From positions 1 to 64,000 of the forward strand of contig NZ_NIBS01000008.1 in assembly GCF_002632465.1 (NCBI RefSeq): a stretch of DNA of 64,000 nucleotides. The letters run 5' to 3'. The DNA is from Xenorhabdus budapestensis. Its GTDB lineage: Bacteria > Pseudomonadota > Gammaproteobacteria > Enterobacterales > Enterobacteriaceae. Within the stretch, counting starts at the first letter, position 1; each line of letters opens with the position of its first letter. Below the pieces are notes generated by a model, which made no database searches, was not told the DNA's origin, and saw only the letters and a list, made by a program, of their open reading frames with translations. The position numbers and the translations under genes are program-made. This document shows positions 27,303-37,325 of the stretch, piece by piece.

Positions 27303-28961
27303 TCATTTGTGAGCAATTTCGCCGTTCGGTTCATAGTCCGCCACTTTCAGCGGAGAGTGTTTCTCAATGTATCCTTTTAATACTTCTGCATCGACAAAAC
27401 CGGTATTAACATATCCCGGTAAATCATCAACTCGCGGATAGCCGTCACCACCGATAGCATTGAAGTTCAACGTTGCCATCCGGTAAGTTTTATTCAGATC
27501 CAGTGGTTTTCCACCAATTTTGACATCACTGATATTTTTACCATCTTTCACAAAACTGACATTGTAGAACTGACCATAAGCACCAGAATCAGCTTCCATA
27601 TTCGCAGCAGCAGTCAAATAAGGCAGAACTTCACTTCCTTTGAAGTCTACATAAACCAATTGATTAGAAAATGGATGAACTTTTAATACATCTTTATAAG
27701 TGATATCCCCAGCTTCAATAGAATCCCGGATCCCTCCTCCACTCATCACAGCAAAATCAGCGTTTGCCCGTTCCATTTGTGCTGCCAGCACGAGGTGAGC
27801 CATATTGGTCTGTATAAAACGAACTTTGCTGCGATCGCCCTCCAATTGACCGTCAACAGATCCAATTTTGACACCTAATTTCTGATCCCCTTTATCCTGA
27901 TAAGGTGTCAACAATTTCAGCATTTCAGAGTTTTGAGGAATTTGGTGAGTGTAGTAAACACGCTCTGTGCTCCCGTCTTCTTTTTTGACCCTTTTATTTA
28001 AATTGATGGGAATCAATTGATAGTGAACTAGCTTAAATTCACCATTGCGAAACTGGAAATCAGCCCGACCAACATATTTTCCCCACTCATGTGCCTGAAC
28101 AATCCATGTCCCATTTTGACGATCCGGAGAACAAGGAGTTCCAGGGACATAATTCACCTGTTTATAGTTTTTATTTTCCGCAGACATACAAACCGGATCT
28201 TGTGAATGTCCACCCACAATCATATTTAAATAACCAGCAGGTAAACTACGTGCCATTTCCACATCACCAGGCGCATTCGTGCCATGATGACCGTCGTCGT
28301 AGTGCCCCATGTGGGTTGCTGCAATAATGACATCCGGCTTTTCACTCTTCTTCAGTTCATCAATGACTTTTTTTGCTTCTTCGGCAGGTATACGGAATTC
28401 CACATCAGGGAAATTAGCCGGATTACCTATTTTAGCTGTATCATCAGTAGTTAAACCAATAACCGCAATCTTCACAGCTTGCTTATCGAATATCACATAT
28501 GGCTTAAATAAGCGCTTGCCGGTACTGGTTTGATAAATATTCGCTGACAAGAATGGGAAAGTCGCCCATTTTCCCTGTTGATAGAGCACATTCAAAGGTT
28601 TATCGAATTCATGGTTTCCCAACGCCATCGCGTCATAACCCACTAGATTCATTCCTTTAAAATCCGGCTCAGCATCCTGCATATCCGATTCAGGAACACC
28701 AGTGTTGATATCCCCGCCAGATAACAACAATACACTGCCGCCTTTTTTAGCAACTTCCTGACGGATAGAATCCACTACGGTTTTTTGAGCTGCCAGACCA
28801 TACTCTCCATGATCATTCTGCCAAAAGTGACCATGATGATCATTGGTATGCAGGATTGTAATATCGTACGTTTTATCCTTTTCCCAAGCAGATGCGATCA
28901 TCGGTGACAATGACAGAGAAACAACTAGGGCACATACTGACGCTTTAAATGAAAATTTCAT
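27303..28961 (-). CDS. ushA: Periplasmic UDP-sugar hydrolase / 5'-nucleotidase
   Basis: UshA degrades UDP-sugars and nucleotides in the periplasm. The 552 residues start with a signal peptide (MKFSFKASVCALVVSLSLSP, cleavage after about ASA). The metallophosphatase domain has HTNDHHGHF, SGGDINTGVPESD, GNHEFD and AATHMGHY; the C-terminal 5'-nucleotidase domain has MSGGGIRDSIEAGDITY, FSNQLVYVDF and AIGGDGYPR. Length and motifs match E. coli UshA (550 aa). It is transcribed alone, divergent from fsr. Confidence 0.97.
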   Translation of the reverse strand: MKFSFKASVCALVVSLSLSPMIASAWEKDKTYDITILHTNDHHGHFWQNDHGEYGLAAQKTVVDSIRQEVAKKGGSVLLLSGGDINTGVPESDMQDAEPDFKGMNLVGYDAMALGNHEFDKPLNVLYQQGKWATFPFLSANIYQTSTGKRLFKPYVIFDKQAVKIAVIGLTTDDTAKIGNPANFPDVEFRIPAEEAKKVIDELKKSEKPDVIIAATHMGHYDDGHHGTNAPGDVEMARSLPAGYLNMIVGGHSQDPVCMSAENKNYKQVNYVPGTPCSPDRQNGTWIVQAHEWGKYVGRADFQFRNGEFKLVHYQLIPINLNKRVKKEDGSTERVYYTHQIPQNSEMLKLLTPYQDKGDQKLGVKIGSVDGQLEGDRSKVRFIQTNMAHLVLAAQMERANADFAVMSGGGIRDSIEAGDITYKDVLKVHPFSNQLVYVDFKGSEVLPYLTAAANMEADSGAYGQFYNVSFVKDGKNISDVKIGGKPLDLNKTYRMATLNFNAIGGDGYPRVDDLPGYVNTGFVDAEVLKGYIEKHSPLKVADYEPNGEIAHK

Positions 28962-29302
28962 CGGGTATCTCCATGTTCCTTAAATAAATCTGTTATTAGT
29001 TTTCAAGAATGTTGAAACCTACCCCGTTTAAGGCATGTTACTTTTTTATAACAAGAAACCTTACTAGAATAAGTACATATTCACCACAGAATGGAATAAC
29101 GACACGACGTTAGACACGGTGTTTTTTCGATCAAGATTACATAATCAGGCTATTAAATAGAGTGTTATTTCATTTTTTTGCGATAAGCATCAAATTATAT
29201 CAAGATAAGCGAAGATTTTATTAGGAAGTTAATATGTATTAAGGCGTAACAATTAAATGACAATTCAACACCACCACAACGTAGGTGAGACTGGGTGAAA
29301 TA
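28962..29302. other. Divergent promoter region of ushA and fsr
   Basis: About 340 AT-rich bases lie between the two genes. No coding frame, RNA gene or operator that I trust is visible, although both promoters must lie here. Confidence 0.5.
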
Positions 29303-30547
29303 ATGAACAAAATTAGGCAAAATAAGACTATCTTATTATCAGATCCGCGGAAAAAAACACAGGGAACTGCTTTCTCAATACTGGGTGCGATCAGCTTATC
29401 TCATCTCCTGAATGATATGATCCAATCGCTCATTTTAGCAATTTACCCACTATTGCAGTCTGAATTTACCCTTAGCTTTATCCAGATCGGAATGATCACT
29501 CTGACTTATCAGGTTACTGCATCCTTACTACAACCTCTCATCGGCTTATATACAGATAAACACCCTCAACCTTACTCACTCCCTATCGGGATGGGGTTTA
29601 CGCTATCCGGATTACTTTTATTAGCCTACGCAGACAGTTTTCCTATTATATTATTGGCCGCGGCACTAGTCGGCACAGGTTCATCTGTTTTTCATCCTGA
29701 ATCATCACGGGTTGCTCGAATGGCTTCGGGTGGCCGTCTTGGATTAGCTCAATCCTTATTTCAGGTAGGTGGAAATCTGGGCAGTGCACTTGGCCCTCTG
29801 TTAGCGGCTATCATCATAGCACCTTATGGTAAAGGCAATGTGGGGTGGTTTTCTCTGGCGGCCCTGTTGGCTATCATCATTTTGTTACAAGTCAGTCAGT
29901 GGTACAAAATGCAGTACCATGCCACTTCACGCCATATATCCAATACGCTCCCCCATCCCCGCCTCTCTAAAAAAATTATTATCCGTTCATTCATCATTCT
30001 TCTGGTACTAATTTTCTCAAAGTATTTCTATCTCACCAGTATCAGCAGTTATTACACCTTTTACCTGATCCAAAAATTCGGTATTTCCGTACAAAGTGCG
30101 CAGATTCATCTCTTTGTATTTTTGTTTGCTGTGGCTACAGGCACGATTATTGGTGGCCCAATCGGTGATAAGATTGGCCGTAAATATGTCATCTGGGGAT
30201 CTATCCTGGGCGTTGCCCCTTTTACTCTGTTATTACCTTATGTATCGCTATTCTGGACAGGTGCTCTCAGCGTTATTATCGGTCTGATACTGGCATCTGC
30301 ATTTTCTGCCATTCTGGTCTATGCACAAGAATTGATCCCCGGCAAAACAGGCATGGTTGCGGGCTTATTCTTTGGGCTGGCATTTGGTATGGGAGGCATC
30401 GGTGCAGCAGTACTTGGCTATGTAGCAGATAAAACCAACATAGAATCAGTTTACAAAATTTGTGCTTTTTTACCACTTCTTGGTATTTTTACCCTATTCT
30501 TGCCAAATATAGAAAAGAAGAATGAGAAAAATAGTACAAGATACTAA
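29303..30547 (+). CDS. fsr: Fosmidomycin-resistance MFS exporter
   Basis: Fsr is an inner-membrane drug exporter of the MFS. The 414 residues are nearly superimposable on E. coli Fsr: SFSILGAISLSHLLNDMIQS-like start (here AFSILGAISLSHLLNDMIQS), ESSRVARMASGGRLGLAQS, and KIGRKYVIWGSILGVAPFT. I start at the ATG at 29303 because GGGTGA precedes it; a start six codons upstream is also open. The next gene is ybaL, as in E. coli. A regulator is not visible. Confidence 0.94.
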   Translation: MNKIRQNKTILLSDPRKKTQGTAFSILGAISLSHLLNDMIQSLILAIYPLLQSEFTLSFIQIGMITLTYQVTASLLQPLIGLYTDKHPQPYSLPIGMGFTLSGLLLLAYADSFPIILLAAALVGTGSSVFHPESSRVARMASGGRLGLAQSLFQVGGNLGSALGPLLAAIIIAPYGKGNVGWFSLAALLAIIILLQVSQWYKMQYHATSRHISNTLPHPRLSKKIIIRSFIILLVLIFSKYFYLTSISSYYTFYLIQKFGISVQSAQIHLFVFLFAVATGTIIGGPIGDKIGRKYVIWGSILGVAPFTLLLPYVSLFWTGALSVIIGLILASAFSAILVYAQELIPGKTGMVAGLFFGLAFGMGGIGAAVLGYVADKTNIESVYKICAFLPLLGIFTLFLPNIEKKNEKNSTRY

Positions 30548-30603
30548 AAAATATTATTTTCTTAATATCACTTCTCTTTGTAAACATGAGTAAATAATGA
30601 AAA

Positions 30604-30644
30604 GATCTACATAAAATACCATTACAATAATATTTATGTAGATC
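30604..30644. repeat. 12-bp inverted repeat between fsr and ybaL
   Basis: GATCTACATAAA and TTTATGTAGATC face each other across a 17-base AT loop. It may act as the fsr terminator, but no T-run follows, so its role is uncertain. Confidence 0.4.
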
Positions 30645-30762
30645 GCCTGCATTTCCATATAAAAGAATATTTTTCAAGCAATTACCTTAAATTATTTGTA
30701 AAATAAATTATTACCTCACCTAATAATACAATCTATAACAATCTAACCTAGAAGGAGCCTTG

Positions 30763-32475
30763 ATGGAGCATTCGACACCTCTAATCACGACTATTGTTGG
30801 CGGTTTTCTTCTCGCCTATCTGCTCGGTATGTTTGCACAGCGCCTGAGAATCTCGCCTTTAGTAGGCTATCTTATGGCAGGTGTACTCGCCGGACCTTTT
30901 ACACCTGGTTTTGTTGCCGATACTTCTCTGGCACCCGAACTTTCAGAAATTGGCGTGATCTTACTGATGTTTGGTGTCGGCCTGCATTTTTCACTCAAAG
31001 ACTTATTAGCCGTAAAATCAATTGCAATCCCAGGTGCTATTGCACAGATAGCCGTTGCAACCGTTCTGGGAGTCGGCTTATCAAAACTACTTGGCTGGGG
31101 ATTATTCAGTGGGATTGTCTTTGGCCTCTGCCTGTCAACCGCCAGTACCGTAGTGCTTCTCAGAGCACTGGAAGAGCGTCAACTCATTGATAGCCAACGA
31201 GGTCAGATTGCGATTGGCTGGTTAATTGTTGAAGATCTGGCAATGGTACTAACTCTGGTATTACTACCCGCATCTGCTGGTATCTTAGATAATCAGAATG
31301 CAGATATAGGTCAGTTACTGCTCGGACTGGCTATTACAATTGGCAAAGTTGTCGCCTTTATTTTATTGATGATTTTCGTCGGCCGCCGTCTTATCCCCTG
31401 GCTTTTAGCGAGAACAGCCGGTACAGGCTCCCGTGAATTATTTACCCTTGCAGTCCTTACCATCGCATTAGGGGTCGCCTATGGTGCCGTGACACTGTTT
31501 GATGTCTCATTTGCATTAGGAGCATTTTTTGCCGGCATGGTGCTGAATGAATCAGAATTGAGTCATCGTGCGGCACAAGATACTTTGCCTCTCAGAGACG
31601 CTTTTGCAGTTCTATTCTTTGTGTCCGTAGGCATGTTGTTTGACCCAATGATCCTATTACAACAGCCAATTGCCATTTTAGGAACCCTTGCCATTATCAT
31701 TATTGGCAAATCAGCCGCCGCTATGTTGTTGGTCAAGATCTTTGGTCATTCGCGACGTACTGCGCTGACAATTTCCGTCAGCCTGGCCCAAATTGGCGAG
31801 TTTGCCTTTATTCTGGCAGGGCTCGGAGTAACTTTAGGCATGTTGGATGAAGATGCTCGTAATCTTATACTTGCAGGAGCCATTCTTTCTATTATGTTGA
31901 ATCCAGTTTTATTCAGCCTGCTGGATCGCTATCTGGAAAAAACAGAAACCATTGAAGAGCAGCTGTTGGAAGAAACATTAGAAGAAGAAACTCAGATCCC
32001 TGTCAATATTTGTGGTCATGCCATTGTCGTGGGATATGGCCGGGTTGGTCGTCTGCTTTGCCAATATCTGCAAGAAAGAAATTTTCCCTTGGTAGCCATT
32101 GAAGATACACGTGCCGGATTTGAAGAGTTAGGAGAAGCTGGCATCAGTGCCGTAATGGGTAATGCGGCCAAAAAAGATATCATGACATTAGCAAGACTGG
32201 ATTGCGCTTGTACACTATTCCTGACCATTCCAAATGGTTATGAAGCGGGTAAAATTGTCGAAAATGCGCGGGAAATGAGACCAGATATCAATATCATCGT
32301 CCGTGCTCATTATGACGATGAAGTCACTTACATTACAGAACGCGGTGCCAATCACATCATTATTGGTGAACATGAAATCGCCAAAACTATGGCTAATGTA
32401 CTAACGGAAGATGATGCAGGTTGCCCAATAACTCCACCATCATCACTTTCACCAACCAATCCATCAGCAGCATAA
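30763..32475 (+). CDS. ybaL: KefB/KefC-type monovalent cation:proton antiporter, YbaL
   Basis: A CPA2-family antiporter with about 12 membrane segments (residues 1-390) and a C-terminal cytosolic RCK/TrkA-N domain starting near HAIVVGYGRVGRLLCQYL, an NAD-binding Rossmann motif. The 570 residues match E. coli YbaL closely (ISPLVGYLMAGVLAGPFTPGF-like start, QIGEFAFILAGLG near residue 345). I start at the ATG at 30763, because AAGGAG lies five bases upstream; the TTG before it is less likely. Its ion and gating ligand are not proven. Confidence 0.94.
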   Translation: MEHSTPLITTIVGGFLLAYLLGMFAQRLRISPLVGYLMAGVLAGPFTPGFVADTSLAPELSEIGVILLMFGVGLHFSLKDLLAVKSIAIPGAIAQIAVATVLGVGLSKLLGWGLFSGIVFGLCLSTASTVVLLRALEERQLIDSQRGQIAIGWLIVEDLAMVLTLVLLPASAGILDNQNADIGQLLLGLAITIGKVVAFILLMIFVGRRLIPWLLARTAGTGSRELFTLAVLTIALGVAYGAVTLFDVSFALGAFFAGMVLNESELSHRAAQDTLPLRDAFAVLFFVSVGMLFDPMILLQQPIAILGTLAIIIIGKSAAAMLLVKIFGHSRRTALTISVSLAQIGEFAFILAGLGVTLGMLDEDARNLILAGAILSIMLNPVLFSLLDRYLEKTETIEEQLLEETLEEETQIPVNICGHAIVVGYGRVGRLLCQYLQERNFPLVAIEDTRAGFEELGEAGISAVMGNAAKKDIMTLARLDCACTLFLTIPNGYEAGKIVENAREMRPDINIIVRAHYDDEVTYITERGANHIIIGEHEIAKTMANVLTEDDAGCPITPPSSLSPTNPSAA

Positions 32476-32488
32476 TTATTAGCAATAT

Positions 32489-32520
32489 GGAGTATCCCGG
32501 TAAAATTAATGGGATACTCC
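32489..32520. terminator. Bidirectional terminator (ybaL / gsk)
   Basis: GGAGTATCCC pairs with GGGATACTCC across a 12-base AT loop between the convergent genes. Confidence 0.75.
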
Positions 32521-32533
32521 TGAGCAATAATTA

Positions 32534-33844
32534 TTAACGTTCCCAGTATGCTTCTTCGAGACTATCTTCTTTTTCTGGTAATCCACGAGTCAAGCGCGGA
32601 GCATGCTGGCTCAATACCTGATAACTCACTCTATTCGCATACTTACATACCTGAGCCAAAGAAGAATATGTCAAATAAGAGCGCATATGTTTGCTGGAAT
32701 TAGGAACATTCATGCGGTGATAACTATTGGCCGTAATATCATGCAGCAATGCAGACAATGCACCATCTCCTGCTCCATTAGTGTTCATAATCTTCTCAGG
32801 CCCTCCCATATATGGCTCAATATGAGAATAGACCCGCATTGGACTCTGACAATCAGCCTGACGCATCGCGCGGCTAAACTCAAAACGATTGAATTCAGCA
32901 ATTGCACCCGGCAATAATGGATGTGAAGTCTGACGTTTATGCTCTTCTTCAGTGTAACCCGCCATATATAATCCAGCTGGCCCGGCAGTACACAATACGA
33001 GATCCACCCAATTCAAAACCATATCTGCCGCCAGCAGAGGATCACTAAAACCAGTCAGTTCCTGAGCTTCATCCTCATTCATAGCTACTACAGAAACGTG
33101 CTCTGCCAGAAAATCACGCCACCATTGAGGATCATCAGCAATGACGTATTTAGTTCCTAATGTCAGTACAACAGGGACATTATGCTTTTTCGCATATTCG
33201 ATAGCTTTCATCGTCGCTTCCGGCATAGGTTCACCTGGCTTACAACGTACCAAATAGGCTGTAATTATCAATGCCGATGCTTCCGCAATAATATGTTCAG
33301 GAATATTTTCTGGACTGAGTTGATTCATTAATCCTGGGCTGATAGCGAATGTTCTTTCACCATTTTCAGTTATCAAAGTGAAACAACGGCCAATTGGACC
33401 ATTAACCCCCTGAAGATGATTTAAATCCATACGGCTGGAAGTATTGCAGAGATAACAATAGGCGTAACTGCCAATTTGGATGTTATTGCACATAGTGCCA
33501 AGTAATACGGATTTGTCATCAGCTAAAACAGAGTAATTGTGCAAAGTATTACCGATAGTTCCACCTGCAAACTGATGGTTGATCAAGTTATTTTCTGCTA
33601 ACTCATTATAGAGTGCCTCAGCCACATCATCCTCAATAACTAATGAATGCCCTTGGCTCAGGTTATAGCGTTGAATAAAACTTTCATCTACTTTCGCTTC
33701 AATATCTACCAATATTTGGTCAATACCAACAACATAGGCCCGATTATTTTCAGTATCCATCATCTCTTTGATGGGCTGGAGTAGAGGATCTCTGAGGCTG
33801 ACAGGAAAATAGTGTTTAGATTTACGCTTACCGGGGAATTTCAT
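32534..33844 (-). CDS. gsk: Inosine-guanosine kinase
   Basis: Gsk phosphorylates inosine and guanosine in purine salvage. This PfkB-family kinase of 436 residues (E. coli 434) has the substrate motif FAGGTIGNTLHNYSVL near residue 93 and the catalytic GAGDGALSALL near residue 356 with the Asp base. It is convergent with ybaL and precedes wzz on the same strand. In Yersinia this gene marks one edge of the O-antigen locus. Confidence 0.97.
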   Translation of the reverse strand: MKFPGKRKSKHYFPVSLRDPLLQPIKEMMDTENNRAYVVGIDQILVDIEAKVDESFIQRYNLSQGHSLVIEDDVAEALYNELAENNLINHQFAGGTIGNTLHNYSVLADDKSVLLGTMCNNIQIGSYAYCYLCNTSSRMDLNHLQGVNGPIGRCFTLITENGERTFAISPGLMNQLSPENIPEHIIAEASALIITAYLVRCKPGEPMPEATMKAIEYAKKHNVPVVLTLGTKYVIADDPQWWRDFLAEHVSVVAMNEDEAQELTGFSDPLLAADMVLNWVDLVLCTAGPAGLYMAGYTEEEHKRQTSHPLLPGAIAEFNRFEFSRAMRQADCQSPMRVYSHIEPYMGGPEKIMNTNGAGDGALSALLHDITANSYHRMNVPNSSKHMRSYLTYSSLAQVCKYANRVSYQVLSQHAPRLTRGLPEKEDSLEEAYWER

Positions 33845-33957
33845 AATTGATTGCTGCTATAGAGCCAAAACATGCGGCATATTAGCATAATCCCATTTGG
33901 CACAATACTACAGTGAAACAAAAAACCTGATGTTCATAAATGGTATCCATAAAGAAA

Positions 33958-33988
33958 AGCGGCCAACGTTATTACAACATTAGCCGCT
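33958..33988 (-). terminator. Terminator of wzz
   Basis: AGCGGC pairs with GCCGCT with some further pairing inside; on the minus strand it is followed by TTTTC. It lies about 50 bases past the wzz stop. Confidence 0.65.
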
Positions 33989-34038
33989 AAAATTACGGTT
34001 ATTATAAGTCCCTAAAAAATATTGGTTTATAAAACATA

Positions 34039-35154
34039 TTAAGCTGTTTGCTGCTTCTGACGACTACGCACCATATGGCGCATCAGGACAAACATAATGG
34101 ACAGGATAAAGCCAATAAAGCCAGCACCAACCAGAATCAACAGACGTTTAGGTGAATCTTTCGTTGTTGGCTCATAAGGCTCCTGCATATATCTGAATGG
34201 CTGGAAATCAAGTTTATCAATATTTACAGTTCCCAGATTCTTGATATACAAAAGACGGTTACGCAAATCCGCATCTATCATTGTTGAATCGGTGATTCCT
34301 TCAGTAATCTGCAATTTTCGTTGCAACGCATCGGAACCTAATGCAATTGAATAATCTGGATCATCCTTAATGATAGAGCCACCATTAGAGACTGGTTTTT
34401 TGACACCCGCAGAGTTGGCGATGGAAATCGCATACTTCAATCGTTCAATATCTGTAGCACGCATATTGGTGATACGAGCCAAATCGATCTCATAGAGTTT
34501 TTTCGAGTAAACCAGCTTCTGATGCACCATATCATCCAGTTCATCTTTCACCTGATCCCGCACAACTGAAGAGACAAATTTGATATAGCCAGATAATAAT
34601 TTGTAAGAATCTTCCGCTGTACCGGCACTAAAAGAGAGCGTTGTTTCATAAGACTCATCATCTTTATCTTTTTTAGGCACGGAAGAGGAAATATTTTTAT
34701 TTACAATCTGTTCGATCAGGCCTCTTTTGCTCTGTGCAGTAATCTCGTCTTTACTGGCAAGCAGTGCTCGGAAATAATCAGTATCCACCAAATACTCTTC
34801 ACGTAATACACGTGAATTATAGTTTTCAACAAAACGCTTATATAACGACTCTTCTGTCAGCTTTGGTTCAAGATTAAGAACATGCAGCTCTGTTAATACG
34901 TTTTTTAATGGCTGAAACTCTTCCAACCCTGGTTGCACCATCGCAGCCGTACTGGTCCATTTTTGTGGCAAGAATGATGCAATACCAAAGCCAATTACTG
35001 CAAATACAAAGGATACTGCAATAATCAAATATTTTGATTGAAAGATTACGGAAAACAATTCAAACAGATCAATTTCATCTTCTTGTTGCCTTGAATGATA
35101 ATAATCTGCATGCTCCTCATAAAAATCTGCGTGCTTAACTGGTTTCTTACTCAT
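34039..35154 (-). CDS. wzz: Wzz-type O-antigen chain-length regulator
   Basis: Wzz proteins set the modal length of O-antigen or related polymers in the inner membrane. The 371 residues have the family layout: an acidic cytosolic N-terminus with IDLFELFSVIFQSK, a membrane segment (YLIIAVSFVFAVIGFGIASF), a large periplasmic coiled domain, a proline-containing segment YEPTTKDSPKR and a second membrane segment, LLILVGAGFIGFILSIMFVL. FepE-type homologues look alike. It stands alone between gsk and hemH, with no glycosyltransferase, wzx or wzy genes around it, so its polymer must be made elsewhere. Confidence 0.88.
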   Translation of the reverse strand: MSKKPVKHADFYEEHADYYHSRQQEDEIDLFELFSVIFQSKYLIIAVSFVFAVIGFGIASFLPQKWTSTAAMVQPGLEEFQPLKNVLTELHVLNLEPKLTEESLYKRFVENYNSRVLREEYLVDTDYFRALLASKDEITAQSKRGLIEQIVNKNISSSVPKKDKDDESYETTLSFSAGTAEDSYKLLSGYIKFVSSVVRDQVKDELDDMVHQKLVYSKKLYEIDLARITNMRATDIERLKYAISIANSAGVKKPVSNGGSIIKDDPDYSIALGSDALQRKLQITEGITDSTMIDADLRNRLLYIKNLGTVNIDKLDFQPFRYMQEPYEPTTKDSPKRLLILVGAGFIGFILSIMFVLMRHMVRSRQKQQTA

Positions 35155-35369
35155 TATCTACATTTCCAATCCAAAATAATTTTGCTTCTCAATTGTTGCC
35201 CGCCGAGTTTCTGCTCCCACTCACGGATTCTTTTGATTTTGAAGCAATATCCTTAAAAATCACACAACTCGCAAAACATATGCTGGTTAACTATAAGCAA
35301 AAATATACATATCAACTAAGGGTTTACCAGCATGGAGTCCGATAACAATCCATGATTGCCAATAATTCA

Positions 35370-36335
35370 TTACCTGACGATGTTATTGATCAATTGTTCG
35401 AACAGCGAAATGTGTGCCTCATTATCGTTAAGTGCAGGTATATACTCAAACTTTTTCCCACCTGAACCCAAAAAAACAACTTTATTCTGTTGCTTAATTT
35501 CTTCCAATGTCTCAAGGCAATCAGATGCAAACCCCGGACATAATACCTGAACATGTTTCACACCTTGTTTTGGCAGCGATGCCATTGTCTTATCCGTGAA
35601 GGGTGTTAACCACGGCAAACGACCAAAACGTGATTGGTAGGTCATCATAATTCTATCTGCCGGATAATCCAACATTTGCGACAAAAGCTCAGTCGTTGCC
35701 AGGCAATCTTTTGGATAAATATCCCCCATTTTCACCAGACGTTCAGGAATTCCATGGTAAGAAAGAATAAGGCGGTCAGGCTGACCATGTTTTTCAAAAC
35801 TTTGCTCTACTATTTCCTTTAGCGCAGCAATGTAAGCAGGGTGCCTTGCATAACCACGGATAAAATGCAGATGAGGAATAGTACGATATCCCTGCAATAT
35901 TTTGCTGATACTATCAAATACAGCTGCCGATGTTGTACTGGAATATTGGGGATAAAGAGGAAGTATGATGAAATGATCAACACCTTGCTGTAACAAAGTA
36001 TCTACTGCCTGAGGTAAAGAAGGTAAGCCATAAGTCATCCCCAGAACCACAGGAATATTACTCAGCTTTTCACTCAAGCGTTTTTGTTGACGAATACTAT
36101 AAGCCAGTAAAGGAGATCCCTCTTCTGTCCAGATTTCTTCGTATAGTTTAGCGACACGGGAAGAACGGAAGGGAAGAATAACACCGTGTAAGAATGGCTT
36201 CCAAATCAATGCAGGGATATCTACCACCCGTCGGTCACTTAAGAATTTCGCCAAATAACGTCTGATTGCTGCTGGTGTAGGTTCATCTGGCGTGCCAAGA
36301 TTGACCAATAGAACACCATAATTGCGATTACTCAT
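35370..36335 (-). CDS. hemH: Ferrochelatase
   Basis: HemH inserts ferrous iron into protoporphyrin IX, the last step of heme synthesis. The 321 residues match E. coli HemH (320): [21 protein letters not shown] at the start, the catalytic His in [13 protein letters not shown] near residue 194, and [16 protein letters not shown] with the conserved Glu at about 264. Cytoplasmic side of the membrane. adk lies upstream on the same strand, as in E. coli. Confidence 0.97.
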   Translation of the reverse strand: MSNRNYGVLLVNLGTPDEPTPAAIRRYLAKFLSDRRVVDIPALIWKPFLHGVILPFRSSRVAKLYEEIWTEEGSPLLAYSIRQQKRLSEKLSNIPVVLGMTYGLPSLPQAVDTLLQQGVDHFIILPLYPQYSSTTSAAVFDSISKILQGYRTIPHLHFIRGYARHPAYIAALKEIVEQSFEKHGQPDRLILSYHGIPERLVKMGDIYPKDCLATTELLSQMLDYPADRIMMTYQSRFGRLPWLTPFTDKTMASLPKQGVKHVQVLCPGFASDCLETLEEIKQQNKVVFLGSGGKKFEYIPALNDNEAHISLFEQLINNIVR

Positions 36336-36442
36336 TCCTCAACACTCCATCAAAATGACTGGTAATCTAAAATAAAACACTATGATAGTCACATATTACA
36401 TTTTATGGGGCGAGAGTCTCATGGTATATGAGGTAAAAGTCA

Positions 36443-36460
36443 GGCGGTATTCACACCGCC
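36443..36460 (-). terminator. Terminator of adk
   Basis: GGCGGT / ACCGCC stem with a six-base loop between adk and hemH; on the minus strand it is followed by TGACTTTT. Confidence 0.6.
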
Positions 36461-36507
36461 CGCTCTGGCAGTTCAGGATTAAAATGAATCAAGAACCGAC
36501 TGTATGA

Positions 36508-37230
<723 letters not shown>

Positions 37231-37267
37231 TCAAGAAAACAGGTAAACGTTTTCGCTTTCATCAAAA

Positions 37268-37307
37268 AATAAACCACGCTCAATTTTCGGTTGAAGCGTG
37301 GTTTATT
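37268..37307 (-). terminator. Terminator of htpG
   Basis: A 13-bp stem, AATAAACCACGCT paired with AGCGTGGTTTATT, with a 14-base loop and a T-run on the minus strand, 19 bases past the htpG stop. Confidence 0.9.
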
Positions 37308-37325
37308 GTCATAATTTCAGCGAAA

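Noticed and set aside
35155..35369. JUMPstart/ops element upstream of wzz
   Set aside because: No GGCGGTAG motif is visible on either strand.
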